Source: Nocardioides sp. BP30 (GTDB lineage: Bacteria > Actinomycetota > Actinomycetes > Propionibacteriales > Nocardioidaceae). From it: a stretch of 64,000 bases of DNA. The translations under genes were made by a program, and so were the position numbers. Below, piece after piece: positions 37,205 through 45,687 of the stretch. The stretch's first letter is position 1, and each line of letters opens with the position of its first letter. The DNA lies in NCBI RefSeq assembly GCF_029873215.1, contig NZ_CP123620.1:1302001-1366000 (forward strand). Direction: 5' to 3'. A model generated the notes under the pieces. It was given only the letters and a program-made list of their open reading frames with translations, was not told where the DNA came from and did not search any database.

Positions 37205-37540
37205 TCAGTCCCGCGTGGGCGTCGAGCCGCCGGCGATCTCGTAGCTCCATACCTCGCTGTGGGTGGAGACGGGTCGCGGCGCGTCGCCGCCGGCGCGCTC
37301 GGCCGCCGAGCGATGGCCCTCGGCGAAGCCGGGAGAGGAGACCCACGCCTGGAAGGACGCCTCGTCGCGCCAGCGCGTGATCACCAGCCACTGCTCGCGC
37401 TCGTCCGTGGGGCGCAGCAGCTCGAAGCCCTCGAAGCCGTCGGCGTCGTCGACGGCACCGGCGCGGGCGGCGAAGCGGTGGGCGAGCTCGTCACCGGCCC
37501 CGGCCGGGACGGTGATGGCGTTGATCTTGATCGTGGTCAT
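37205..37540 (-). CDS. Antibiotic biosynthesis monooxygenase-domain (ABM/IsdG-like) protein
   Basis: 111 residues. The dimeric alpha-beta barrel pattern appears as INAITVPAGAGDELAHRF, GFEGFELLRPT, WLVITRWRDEASFQAW and a HRS segment. Family members include heme-degrading IsdG/MhuD enzymes and quinone monooxygenases. WRDEASFQAWVSSPGF resembles the heme-degrading subgroup, but function cannot be fixed. Starts at ATG 37540; it is convergent with the membrane protein gene. Confidence 0.82.
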   Translation of the reverse strand: MTTIKINAITVPAGAGDELAHRFAARAGAVDDADGFEGFELLRPTDEREQWLVITRWRDEASFQAWVSSPGFAEGHRSAAERAGGDAPRPVSTHSEVWSYEIAGGSTPTRD

Positions 37541-37646
37541 GCCGCAAGGGTGGCACGCCGGCCCGCGTGCGCTCCCTACCGGCCGGCCCGGCGACGTGAT
37601 GCCCGGGCCGGCGCGACCGGCACTGCGACGGGTCGTCGTGACGGCG

Positions 37647-38168
37647 TCAGGCGGCCGTCGCCCGGGTCGCCTCGGGGACGGCTGCCGGCTCGGCGGCGAG
37701 CGCTGCGTCGCGCAGCGCCGTCGCGGTCCGGGCGTAGGCCGCCTGCATCGCGTCGGAGTCGACGGCGCTCAGCGCGTAGGCGCCCAGGTTCAGGGGGTGG
37801 TGCGTCTCGAGCTCGAGAGTGCGCCCGAGGAAGTCCCTGAGGTTGGCCACGCCGAGGTCGCCCAAGTGTTCGACGAGGACGTCGATGACCTCGTCGTCGG
37901 TCTTCACCTGCCGTACGGCGGCCTGGACCGCGTGCACGGCGTCCGCCTCGGAGATGAGGTGGGTGGTCGCCACGGTGTGGACGACCGGCAGCGCGTCCCA
38001 GATCCGGTAGGGCAGGCCGTTGCCGTGGTCGCGCCGCTCCCAGGTCTGGGTCCGGACGGGCTCGGTGGCGAGCAGGCCGGCGATCAGATCGAGAGCGGTG
38101 GCGATCTGCGAGGGGCCGGGTGCGGGGGAGCCGAGCGGGTCGGCGGCAAGGTTGTCGAGCTCGTCCAT
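37647..38168 (-). CDS. Hypothetical protein, predicted helical
   Basis: 173 residues, unrecognised. It lacks signal peptide and membrane segments. Sequence features are mainly helical: IATALDLIAGLLATEPVRTQ, a central HTVATTHLISEADAVHAVQA, VLVEHLGDLGVANLRDFLGR and an Ala-rich C-terminus. Coding potential is good and the ATG is preceded by a plausible GGACC ribosome-binding stretch. It stands alone with about 105 bp to the ABM gene and a 316-bp gap upstream. Confidence 0.6.
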   Translation of the reverse strand: MDELDNLAADPLGSPAPGPSQIATALDLIAGLLATEPVRTQTWERRDHGNGLPYRIWDALPVVHTVATTHLISEADAVHAVQAAVRQVKTDDEVIDVLVEHLGDLGVANLRDFLGRTLELETHHPLNLGAYALSAVDSDAMQAAYARTATALRDAALAAEPAAVPEATRATAA

Positions 38169-38484
38169 GGGAGGTCGGGTCCTTTCGGCGATCGTGGTGG
38201 GCGAGTCGATGTACCCACCCGCGCGCGGGTTGACGCAGCGATTTCGTGACGAGATCTCGCAGCGTGCCCCGCCGTACGCCGAGGTGCGCGTCGCGCCGCC
38301 GGCACGATGAGACCCGTGTCACGTCCGCTGGCGCGTTTGGCACGGGGCGAGGCGGTCACTGGAGTGTCGCCCGTTACGCACGTGGCACAACACGACCGAG
38401 CGCCCGTTGGCAATGACGCCGACGGGCGCTCGTGTGTGTGGTCGCCGACGTCCCGCTCGATCCGGGGACGGTGTGGCGCAGCGG
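38169..38484. other. 316-bp gene-free stretch
   Basis: I see no convincing gene on either strand. It holds the promoter of the hypothetical gene at 37647-38168 on the minus strand, a 10-bp palindrome CGAGATCTCG (38250-38259) and the epimerase terminator hairpin near its right end. Confidence 0.6.
38397..38432 (-). terminator. Hairpin downstream of the epimerase gene
   Basis: CGAGCGCCCGTTGGC (38397-38411) pairs with GCCGACGGGCGCTCG (38418-38432), 15 pairs with one G-T, around a 6-nt loop. It lies about 50 bases after the epimerase stop on the minus strand and is followed there by GTCGTGTTGTG, a weak T-rich tail. Confidence 0.65.
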
Positions 38485-39366
38485 TCAGGGGCGGAGGTTC
38501 TCCAGGTCCGCGAGCAGCTTCGGGTGCGTCGGGTGCCAGTCCAGGCCCCTGCGGGTGGCGGCGCTGGACGACGGCTGGTCGGTCGCGAAGATCGGTGCCA
38601 TCGCCCCGTAGGTCTCCGGCGGCACCGGCGCGACGGGCAGGCCCAGCCGGCGGCCGATGACCTCGGCGATGTCGCGGACCGCGTCCCCCTCGTCATCCAC
38701 CGCGTGCCAGGCGGTGCCGGCGGGCGCCTTCTCCAGGGCCAGTCGGAAGAGCGCCGCCGCGTCGAGCGCGTGCACCGCGGGCCAGCGCTGGGTGCCGTCG
38801 CCCGGATAGCCCGAGACGCCCGTCTGTCGCGCGATCGCTGTCAACAGTCCGGCGAACCCGCCGTCGCCCTGGTGGTGGACCGTGCGCGGGAGCCGCACCG
38901 CCGTGCTCCGCACGCCGCGCGAGGCCAGGTCGAGGATCGCGTTCACCGTGCGGCCGCGGCCACCCACCGGCCCGTCGGTGGGCAGCGGGTCGGCCTCGGT
39001 GGAGGGCCGGCCCGGCACCCACGGCGTACCCGAGACGGTGACCAGGGGCCGACCGCTGCCTAGGAGGCTCTCGCCCAGCGCTGTGAGCGCCGCCGTCTCC
39101 TCCGCGATCGCCCTGGCCAGCGCTTCGGGACTGCTGAAGTCGTTGGAGAAGGCCAGGTGGATCACGCCGTCGGCGGCCTCGGCACCCGCACGCAGGACGT
39201 CCAGATCGGTGAGGCTGCCGCGCAGGGCGGTCGCCCCGGCGGCCTCGGCGGCACGCGCCGAGGCATCGGAGCGGGCCAGGGCGAGGACGGTGTGGCCGTG
39301 GCCGAGCAGCTCGGCCACCACGGCGCTGCCGATCAGCCCCGTGCCGCCGGTGATGAAGACGTGCAT
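38485..39366 (-). CDS. NAD-dependent epimerase/dehydratase-like (extended SDR) protein
   Basis: 293 residues. N-terminal Rossmann motif TGGTGLIGSAVV (residues 6-17), then DGVIHLAF and a C-terminal substrate region. The usual catalytic YxxxK is not evident: the equivalent stretch reads GRGRTVNAI, so it may be an atypical or non-catalytic member, as in several NAD(P)-binding regulators. AGGAGAG precedes ATG 39366; the frame upstream to 39393 would enter the operators. It is divergent from a TetR gene whose twin operators lie between, so TetR control is likely. Confidence 0.85.
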   Translation of the reverse strand: MHVFITGGTGLIGSAVVAELLGHGHTVLALARSDASARAAEAAGATALRGSLTDLDVLRAGAEAADGVIHLAFSNDFSSPEALARAIAEETAALTALGESLLGSGRPLVTVSGTPWVPGRPSTEADPLPTDGPVGGRGRTVNAILDLASRGVRSTAVRLPRTVHHQGDGGFAGLLTAIARQTGVSGYPGDGTQRWPAVHALDAAALFRLALEKAPAGTAWHAVDDEGDAVRDIAEVIGRRLGLPVAPVPPETYGAMAPIFATDQPSSSAATRRGLDWHPTHPKLLADLENLRP

Positions 39367-39381
39367 GGCACTCTCCTGAGG

Positions 39382-39435
39382 TGATGGGATCATTGTCCCA
39401 TCACCGTAGCAGGTGATGGGACAAGTGTCCCGTCA
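39382..39435. promoter_or_regulatory. Twin 22-bp TetR-type operators
   Basis: Site 1 (39382-39403) is TGATGGGA-N6-TCCCATCA and site 2 (39414-39435) is TGATGGGA-N6-TCCCGTCA. They match each other closely and are spaced 32 bp start to start, about three helical turns. In addition TTGTCCCATCACC and GGTGATGGGACAA (39393-39405, 39412-39424) form a 13-bp-arm inverted repeat. Site 2 ends just before the TAGGAT -10 of the TetR gene, so binding would block it. Confidence 0.75.
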
Positions 39436-39437
39436 CG

Positions 39438-39443
39438 TAGGAT
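39438..39443 (+). promoter_or_regulatory. -10 element of a leaderless TetR-gene promoter
   Basis: TAGGAT (TANNNT) is followed by six bases and the GTG of the TetR gene; operator site 2 ends three bases upstream. Confidence 0.5.
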
Positions 39444-39449
39444 GGCGCC

Positions 39450-40028
39450 GTGGCGCGTTGGGAACCGGGAGCACGGGAGCGGATCGTCATGGCGGCCGTC
39501 GACCTGTTCACCGAGCAGGGCTACGACGACACGACCGTCGCGCAGATCGCCGAGCGAGCGGGCATCACCAAGAGCACCTTCTTCCGTCACTTCCCGGACA
39601 AGCGCGAGCTCCTCGCCGCCGGTCAGGAGACGCTGAGTCGCCTGCTCGCGGACGGGATCGCCGAGGCGCCGGCCGACGCGACCCCGCTGGGGGCGGTCGC
39701 CGCCGGCCTGGAGCGGGCCTCCCGCGAGATGGGTCCGGTCAATCGCGAGCTCGGGCCGCGGATCGCGGCTGCGGTCGCCGCCAGCACCGAGCTCCAGGAG
39801 CGGGCCATGCTCAAGAACATCGGACTCTCGGCCGCGATGACCGATGCGCTGGTCGGCCGCGGCGTACCCGACCCGGTCGCCCATCTCGCCGCGGAGATGG
39901 GCGTGCTCGCGTTCAAGCGCGGCTTCGCGGCATGGTCCGAGGGTGATCACGGTGCAGGTGACGAGCTGGCGCCGTACACGCTCGCAGCGCTGGAGGAGCT
40001 GCGCGCCTCGAGCGCGGCCCTCGGGTGA
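39450..40028 (+). CDS. TetR family transcriptional regulator
   Basis: 192 residues. The N-terminal helix-turn-helix is typical: ARERIVMAAVDLFTEQGYDD then TTVAQIAERAGITKSTFFRH. The C-terminal ligand domain is variable. It is divergent from an epimerase-like gene, and two identical-type 22-bp palindromes lie between, so it probably represses both genes and responds to a small ligand. GTG start without ribosome-binding site. Confidence 0.93.
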   Translation: MARWEPGARERIVMAAVDLFTEQGYDDTTVAQIAERAGITKSTFFRHFPDKRELLAAGQETLSRLLADGIAEAPADATPLGAVAAGLERASREMGPVNRELGPRIAAAVAASTELQERAMLKNIGLSAAMTDALVGRGVPDPVAHLAAEMGVLAFKRGFAAWSEGDHGAGDELAPYTLAALEELRASSAALG

Positions 40029-40115
40029 GCCCCCCCTGCACACACGAGGAGCCCCGCGACACCCGCCGCGCCCGCGGGCGTGTGAGCGCGCGGCCCCATC
40101 GGGGACAATCGTCCG

Positions 40116-40640
40116 GTGCAGGGATTGAATTACGACGCCGTCGGTGCGACGCAGGTCGGGCGGCCGGAATGGACGATGCGCCCGGACGGGTTCCGCCGCC
40201 TCGAGCACACCGTGCCCCTGGGCTCGGACGATCGCTGGGACCAGACCTGCGAGGCGATCCTGCGGTGGGCGGTGAAGGCCCGCAGCGGGTTCAGCATCGA
40301 ACCCGCGCCGGGGGAGTCGCTCGAGGTGAGGCCCGGTGCCGACCTCACGGTGCGGGCAGGATGCGGGCCCTGGTCGGTCTCCGAGCCCGTCCGTGTCGTC
40401 GAGGTGGTGGCGACGCAGCAGCGATGCGGCTTCTCCTACGGCACCCGGACGGGTCATCCGGTGCGCGGCGAGGAGGCGTTCGTCGTCCATCGTCGCGACG
40501 GCCGGATGTGGTTGACCCTGCGCTCCCTCACCAGGGCCGGAGAGGGCCGCTGGCGCTGGGTGTTCCCGGCCGCGCTGGTCGCCCAGCGCTGGTACCGGCG
40601 CCGCTACGAGCGCGCGCTGCTGCCCTCGCGCACACCCTGA
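40116..40640 (+). CDS. DUF1990 (UPF0548) family protein
   Basis: 174 residues. Family pattern LNYDAVGATQ at the N-terminus, then RWAVKARSGFSIEP, CGFSYGTRTGHPVRGEEAF with the conserved H-P-x-x-G-E-E-x-F motif, and a WRWVFPAALVAQRWYRRRY tail. Function unknown in bacteria; a lipocalin/START-like barrel is predicted for the family. GTG 40116 has GACAAT six bases upstream, so a leaderless message is possible. Confidence 0.88.
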   Translation: MQGLNYDAVGATQVGRPEWTMRPDGFRRLEHTVPLGSDDRWDQTCEAILRWAVKARSGFSIEPAPGESLEVRPGADLTVRAGCGPWSVSEPVRVVEVVATQQRCGFSYGTRTGHPVRGEEAFVVHRRDGRMWLTLRSLTRAGEGRWRWVFPAALVAQRWYRRRYERALLPSRTP

Positions 40641-40663
40641 GCGGCGTCACGCTCCACCGCGCC

Positions 40664-41425
40664 TCAGCGCCAGGGCGTCACCAGCTCGGTCACGCTGTCG
40701 GCGAGCGCCATCTGCAGCAGCGGTCCGAAGGTGATCCGCTGGACGCCGGCGGCCTTGAGCTCCTCGAAGGAGCCGGCCGGAGCACCCTTGGTCGGGTGGG
40801 CGGTCACGTTGACCGGGCCGGACAGCTCGTCGAGCAGGATGCGCAGGGTGGCGGCGTCGGGGATGCCGACGGGATAGACCGATCGGGCGCCGGCGGCCTC
40901 GCAGGCCTGCAGGCGGCGTACGGCTTCGGCCAACGGGTCCTCGAACGTCGCGGTCTTGCCGAGGAAGGCGTCGGTGCGGGCGTTGATCACCAGCTCCACC
41001 CCGGCGGCGTCGGCCGCCGCGCGGATGGCGCCGATGTAGTCGGCGTGCTCCTGGACCTCGCGGAGCCGGCCCTGGCTGTGCACGGTGTCCTCGACGTTGA
41101 TGCCGACCGCACCGGCCTCCAGCACCCGCTCGACCAGCTCCGCGGCGGGGGTGTCGTAGCCCGACTCGACGTCGGCGGTGACGGGTACGTCGACGGCCGC
41201 GGTGATCCGCCGGATGCCGTCCAGCGCATCGGCCAGCGTCATGCCCTCGTTGTCCTTCTGCCCGCGCGAGTCGGCCAGCGGGTGGCTGCCGATGCTCAGC
41301 GCAGGGAAGCCGGCCGCCACCACCGTCCGGGCCGACCAGGCGTCCCAGACGGTCGGAAGCACGAGGGTCTCGCCGGTGTGGTGCAGCCGCAGGAGCTCGC
41401 TGGCCTTGGCGCTCACGTCAGTCAT
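40664..41425 (-). CDS. Isocitrate lyase/PEP mutase superfamily protein
   Basis: 253 residues. The TIM-barrel pattern is clear: [33 protein letters not shown] with the metal-binding Asp, [13 protein letters not shown] and [10 protein letters not shown]. The ICL signature KKCGH is absent, so isocitrate lyase proper is unlikely; PEP mutase or 2-methylisocitrate lyase-like chemistry (C-C or C-P bond cleavage) is the family role. ATG 41425 overlaps the stop of the uracil-DNA glycosylase gene by 4 nt. That coupling to a repair enzyme is unexplained. Confidence 0.87.
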   Translation of the reverse strand: MTDVSAKASELLRLHHTGETLVLPTVWDAWSARTVVAAGFPALSIGSHPLADSRGQKDNEGMTLADALDGIRRITAAVDVPVTADVESGYDTPAAELVERVLEAGAVGINVEDTVHSQGRLREVQEHADYIGAIRAAADAAGVELVINARTDAFLGKTATFEDPLAEAVRRLQACEAAGARSVYPVGIPDAATLRILLDELSGPVNVTAHPTKGAPAGSFEELKAAGVQRITFGPLLQMALADSVTELVTPWR

Positions 41426-42321
41426 GTCTGCAGCATGCCAGGCGGCCGGTGAGCCTCACCCAGGGAAGCGGCGCGGGCGAGGACGCCGTCGAGCATCGGC
41501 TCGGTGAGCCTGCCGGTGAACGTGTTCTGCTGGCTGGGGTGGTAGCAGCCCAGCAGCGTGACCTCACGCCCGTCGCGACTCAGCGTCGCTTCGACGCCGT
41601 GGCCGAAGCGCGGCTTGGGCCGGGCGATCCGCCAGCCGAGGGCGGCGTAGGAGCGCAGCGTCGCGTCCCACCCGATCGCACCGAGCGCCACCACCACGCC
41701 GACGCGGTCCGCCAGCAGGCTCAGCTCCGCCTCGATCCAGGGCGCGCACGTGTCGCGCTCGAGCGGTGTGGGCTTGTTCTGCGGGGGCGCGCACCGGACA
41801 GCGGCGACCATCCGGGTCTCGGGCAGCTCCAGGCCGTCGGCCGCGTGCAGGCTGGTGCCGCGGGTGGCCAGGCCGACCCGGTGCAGCGAGGCGAACAGCC
41901 AGTCGCCGCTGCGGTCGCCGGTGAAGACCCGGCCGGTGCGGTTGGCGCCGTTGGCAGCCGGGGCCAGGCCGACGATGAGGATGCTCGGCGTCGGGGAGCC
42001 GAAGCCGGGGATGGGCCGACCCCAGTAGGGCTCGTCGGCGTACGCCGCCCGCTTGGTCGCGGCCACCTGCTCGCGCCAGGCGACCAGTCTCGGACAGGCT
42101 CGGCAGACGCTGACCCGCGCTTCGAGGTCGGCGAGGCCCACCTGAGGCGGACGGCCGAGCTCGCCCGAGCGGCCGGAGCGGCCGGCCAGGCGGCGTACCT
42201 GGGCGGCGGTCCGGGCCACCGGCGTCTCGGCGGTGGCGGGGTCGCCCGGCCAGCCGGTGCCCGGCGGTACCGGCGAGTCGAACAACTCGCCGGTGGCCGG
42301 ATGGGCCAGAGGTGTGCTCAC
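41422..42321 (-). CDS. Uracil-DNA glycosylase, type 5 (UdgB-like, iron-sulfur)
   Basis: 299 residues. Motif [15 protein letters not shown] with the Ala-Asn pair, cysteine pairs in [11 protein letters not shown] and [12 protein letters not shown] and DTCAPW that bind [4Fe-4S], and motif [16 protein letters not shown]. Family 5 enzymes remove uracil, hypoxanthine and other lesions, which suits GC-rich genomes exposed to cytosine deamination. GTG 42321 gives [14 protein letters not shown]; the frame continues to 42474 but into non-coding-like sequence. The stop overlaps the downstream lyase gene by 4 nt. Confidence 0.92.
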   Translation of the reverse strand: MSTPLAHPATGELFDSPVPPGTGWPGDPATAETPVARTAAQVRRLAGRSGRSGELGRPPQVGLADLEARVSVCRACPRLVAWREQVAATKRAAYADEPYWGRPIPGFGSPTPSILIVGLAPAANGANRTGRVFTGDRSGDWLFASLHRVGLATRGTSLHAADGLELPETRMVAAVRCAPPQNKPTPLERDTCAPWIEAELSLLADRVGVVVALGAIGWDATLRSYAALGWRIARPKPRFGHGVEATLSRDGREVTLLGCYHPSQQNTFTGRLTEPMLDGVLARAASLGEAHRPPGMLQT

Positions 42322-42439
42322 CCGCGGCTCCGCTTCGAACCCATCACGCTCGCTCCTCTCGTCGGAGCCCGAGCCTAGGACCCGGCAGCTCGATCCGGAC
42401 GGAGGCCCGACTCGACCCGGACGGAGGCCCGATTCGACG

Positions 42440-43468
42440 TCAGGCGGCTTGGGTGGTGACCTGCCCCGCGGCACTCCCGGCGAGCCACTGGCTCCAGGTC
42501 AGGTTGAAGTCGGCGTACCCGTTGTCGCCGTCGGCCTTGCCCCGGGGCGAGCCGGTGACGGTGACCGGGTCGCCCTCCTTGGAGAGGTTGTAGTACCACT
42601 TCGCGTCGGCCATCGAGAGGTGGACGCAGCCGTGGGAGCCGTAGCTGTGGCCGGGGTTGGGATCGCCGGTGGAGTAGTGCAGGAAGGTTCCCGACCAGGT
42701 GATCCGGACGTCCCAGGGCAGCGTGAGGTCGTAGTAGTCCGGGTTGTTCTTCTTGCAGGCGATGCCCACGCTGCAGGAGGTCATCCGGATCGTGCGCGAC
42801 TTGTTCACCACGGCCATGGTGCCGTCCCAGGACGGCCAGTCGGGGCTGCCGGCGTCGCTGGGCATCGTGCGCAGCACCCTGCCGTCGCGGGTGACGACGG
42901 TCTTGTGCTGCTTGACGTAGACGTGGGTGCGGACGTCGTCGCCGATGGTGAAGTCGCGGGTGTAGGTGCGGGTGCCGTAGCGGCCGTTGCCGTCACCGAC
43001 GTGGTCGAGGTCGGCGACCATCTTCACCGTGGTGCCCGGGGTCCAGTAGCTCTGCGGACGGAAGTCGACGCGCCGGTCGCTGAACCAGTGCCATGCGCCG
43101 GTGACCGGTGTGGAGCTGGTCAGCGTGAGGTGCTTCTCGATCTTCGCCCGCGCCGAGGTGGCGACCGGATCGGTGAAGACGATCGAGATCGGCATGGCGA
43201 CGCCGACGGTGGCGCCGCTGAGCGGGGCGATGCTCTGCAGCTGCATCGGGGGACCCGTCGGGTAGTGCTTCTTCGGCTTCGCCGACGCCGTCGCGGAGGG
43301 GGCGGTCGAGCCCGACGTCGAGGACGGCGCGGACGTCGAGCCGGCGCTCGCGGAGGTGCCCGGCACCTGACGGGCGTCGGTTCCCGAGCTCGAGCAGGCG
43401 GAGAGCGCGAGGACGAGCACCGACGCCACGATGGTGCCCGCCACGCCCAGCCTGCGAAGTTCCCTCAC
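42440..43468 (-). CDS. L,D-transpeptidase lipoprotein (LdtMt2-like)
   Basis: 342 residues. A lipoprotein signal ends in LSAC with C25 as the lipidated residue. After a Ser/Thr linker come an Ig-like domain (about 75-180) and the YkuD catalytic domain with active-site motif SHGCVHL near residue 280. These enzymes form 3-3 cross-links in peptidoglycan outside the membrane and are the carbapenem-sensitive type in mycobacteria. GTG 43468 has TTCAAT six bases upstream. It shares an orientation with a polysaccharide deacetylase gene 108 bp upstream, both cell-wall functions. Confidence 0.93.
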   Translation of the reverse strand: MRELRRLGVAGTIVASVLVLALSACSSSGTDARQVPGTSASAGSTSAPSSTSGSTAPSATASAKPKKHYPTGPPMQLQSIAPLSGATVGVAMPISIVFTDPVATSARAKIEKHLTLTSSTPVTGAWHWFSDRRVDFRPQSYWTPGTTVKMVADLDHVGDGNGRYGTRTYTRDFTIGDDVRTHVYVKQHKTVVTRDGRVLRTMPSDAGSPDWPSWDGTMAVVNKSRTIRMTSCSVGIACKKNNPDYYDLTLPWDVRITWSGTFLHYSTGDPNPGHSYGSHGCVHLSMADAKWYYNLSKEGDPVTVTGSPRGKADGDNGYADFNLTWSQWLAGSAAGQVTTQAA

Positions 43469-43576
43469 CGCTCCATTGAAACCCGGGCCGGCAAGGACAG
43501 GTCAAAACGACGCGTCGCCAGCCGACCGGGCGACGGCGATCTCGACCCGATGGTCGGCGCCGAGCACTCAGGTCGC

Positions 43577-44503
43577 TCAGGGGAGCGCGACGAAGCTGAA
43601 ACCGCGGTGCTTGAGCGCGGGGATCACCTTCTGCAGCGCGCGGAAGGTCTCCGACCGGTCGCCGCCGCCGTCGTGGCACAGGATGATGTCGCCGGGGCGC
43701 GCGGCCAGCATCGCCCGCTCGATGGCCGGCGTGCCGGGGCGGGCCCAGTCGCGCGGATCGATGTTCCAGTCGACCGGCAGCATCTCCTGCCGGTTCAGCT
43801 CGGCGAAGAGCTTCGGCCCCCAGACGCCGCCCGGCGCCCGGAACTGGGTGGGCCGGTGGCCGGTCGCATCGTGGATCGCCTCGTTGGTGCGCACGATCTC
43901 GCGATGGATGTCACGCCGGCTGCGGAACGGGAGCCGTTCGTCGTGGGTCCAGGTGTGGTTGGCGATCGCATGCCCCTCGGCGACCATCGCGCGCACGATC
44001 CTCCGGTTGGGCCGGACCTGCTCGCCGATCAGGTTGAACGTGGCGGTGACGTGGTGCTGGGCGAACAGGCGCAGATAGCGCGGCGTCCACAGCGGGCTCG
44101 GGCCGTCGTCGACGGTCAGCAGCACCGAGCGGTGGGGGAAGTGGATGTGCCGGCTGCGGTGCAGGAAGTCGTCGAGGTCGTAGATCGGCGTGTGCCAGTG
44201 CTTGGCCCACCGCGGCGCATGGGTGCCGAGCACCGGTGGCACGTTCGGCGTCGGCACCGCCGCCGCAGGGACGAGCGCCCGGGTCAGCGCTGCGCTGGCC
44301 GGCCGCGTCCCGCCCTGCGCGCGGTGCCGATGGCCGGGTGAGGTCGCCGCCTCGACACCCAGCGCGCCCCAGCCGACGACCGTACCGGCAAGCCCCAGGA
44401 GCACGGTACGGCGCAGCAGCCGCCCCGGCCGCTCCGGTTCGATCCCCACGTCTCGTTTCCCATCCCGTCGGCGTCCAGTTCGCGAAAGTCCGGCGGTCAT
44501 CAT
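43577..44503 (-). CDS. Polysaccharide deacetylase family protein (CE4)
   Basis: About 308 residues. An N-terminal basic stretch with RLLRRTVLLGLAGTVVGWGA suggests export or a membrane anchor. The NodB domain has motif 1 LTVDDGPSPLWT, motif 2 HTWTHD, motif 3 RAPGGVWGP and a C-terminal DWARPGT plus LCHDGGG. Probable role is removal of acetyl groups from peptidoglycan or other wall polymers. A TTG start at 44533 is possible; ATG 44503 is preferred. It is followed 108 bp later by the L,D-transpeptidase gene. Confidence 0.9.
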   Translation of the reverse strand: MMTAGLSRTGRRRDGKRDVGIEPERPGRLLRRTVLLGLAGTVVGWGALGVEAATSPGHRHRAQGGTRPASAALTRALVPAAAVPTPNVPPVLGTHAPRWAKHWHTPIYDLDDFLHRSRHIHFPHRSVLLTVDDGPSPLWTPRYLRLFAQHHVTATFNLIGEQVRPNRRIVRAMVAEGHAIANHTWTHDERLPFRSRRDIHREIVRTNEAIHDATGHRPTQFRAPGGVWGPKLFAELNRQEMLPVDWNIDPRDWARPGTPAIERAMLAARPGDIILCHDGGGDRSETFRALQKVIPALKHRGFSFVALP

Positions 44504-44594
44504 TCCGGTCGGAAGGCCCGGATCGGGGAGCAATCGCCGAACCGGTCCGAACAGTCAGGTGGAGATCCGGTGAAGACGCGCGACCCCGGGGCGA

Positions 44595-45599
44595 TCAGTG
44601 CCGGCCGAAGCGCTCGTCGAACCAGCCCTTGGCCACCCCGACCAGCCCGCCGAGGTCGCGCAGCGCCCCCGCCAGCGCGTCCTGGGCGCGGGCGAAGCTC
44701 TCCGCGTAATGCGCGGCCGCCTGGCGCGCTGCCTCGCTCACCGGCGCGCCCGCATCCTCCTCACGACGCGGGTAGGCCCCACCCAGGATCGCTGTGTACT
44801 CGCCCCCGTCGACCCAGCGCCGCGCCTCGGCGGCCCGCACCACCGCGAACGGGTGGCTGGCCTGCTCGACCAGCGTCAGCCGCAGGAACGAGTCGCGCAG
44901 ATCGCCCGACGCGCGGTACTCCGCGCCCTGCGCCAGGAAGGACGCGGCGTCCAGGTCCGCGAGGTGGCCGCCGCCCGCGAGCTTCATGTGAACCCGCAGC
45001 GCCACCGCCGGGTCCTGGGTGGCGAGCAGCCCGGCCCGGTCGGCGGAGAGCTCGGAGGTGCGCGACCACTCCATCAGGGCCGCCACGATCACGCGCAGTC
45101 CCAGGCCGCCCAGGGGGAGCGCGCTGAACAGCCCGCTGAAGTGCAGCAGCCGCATCAGGAGCGTGCGATAGACCGCATGACCGGACAGGGCGTGACCCAG
45201 CTCGTGCCCGAGCACGAAGCGCAGCTCCTCCTCGTCGAGCAGGTCGACCAGGCCGGAGTTGAGCACGATGACCGGCTTGTCCATCCCGATCGTCACCGCG
45301 TTGGTCGTCGGGTCGTTGACGACGTACAGCTCGGGCAGCTCGCGCGCGTCGAGCACCTGCCCGACCTCGGCGAGCAGCCGGTGTGCCACCGGGAACTGGC
45401 GCTCGTCGACCCGCACCGCGCTGCCGAGCAGCACCAGCCGGGTGGCGCGCTCGCTGACCAGCCCGTTCATCGTCCGGATGACGGTGTCGAAGCCCTTCAG
45501 CTTGCGCAGCGCGACCAGCGCACCCCTGTCGGTGGGGTGCTCCCAGGTCCGGGAGCTGATGTCGGTGAGGACGACGCGGGAGCGGGACGGGACGGCCAT
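44595..45599 (-). CDS. M48 family metalloprotease
   Basis: 334 residues. The zinc motif HELGH is near residues 128-132 with a distal Glu in SRTSELSADRAG. A hydrophobic segment follows the zinc site (LPLGGLGLRVIVAALME). M48 proteases of this cytoplasmic or membrane-associated type take part in protein quality control. The C-terminal part (about 230-334) is helical. ATG 45599 is preceded by GAGACT seven bases upstream; the long frame beyond it shadows the divergent RDD gene. Confidence 0.9.
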   Translation of the reverse strand: MAVPSRSRVVLTDISSRTWEHPTDRGALVALRKLKGFDTVIRTMNGLVSERATRLVLLGSAVRVDERQFPVAHRLLAEVGQVLDARELPELYVVNDPTTNAVTIGMDKPVIVLNSGLVDLLDEEELRFVLGHELGHALSGHAVYRTLLMRLLHFSGLFSALPLGGLGLRVIVAALMEWSRTSELSADRAGLLATQDPAVALRVHMKLAGGGHLADLDAASFLAQGAEYRASGDLRDSFLRLTLVEQASHPFAVVRAAEARRWVDGGEYTAILGGAYPRREEDAGAPVSEAARQAAAHYAESFARAQDALAGALRDLGGLVGVAKGWFDERFGRH

Positions 45600-45674
45600 G
45601 GCAGGCAGTCTCCACCACCGTCGCGCGCGGCGCGGCGACATCGCTGGAGTCGTCGATCGCGAGACCGGCGGCAC

Positions 45675-45680
45675 TAGGGT
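45675..45680 (+). promoter_or_regulatory. -10 element of the RDD-gene promoter
   Basis: TAGGGT (TANNNT) is followed by seven bases and GTG 45688 without a ribosome-binding site. Confidence 0.45.
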
Positions 45681-45687
45681 GAGGCGC

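Noticed and set aside
42233..44341. A 702-codon plus-strand frame
   Set aside because: It is antisense to the L,D-transpeptidase and polysaccharide deacetylase genes, both of which carry complete catalytic motifs.
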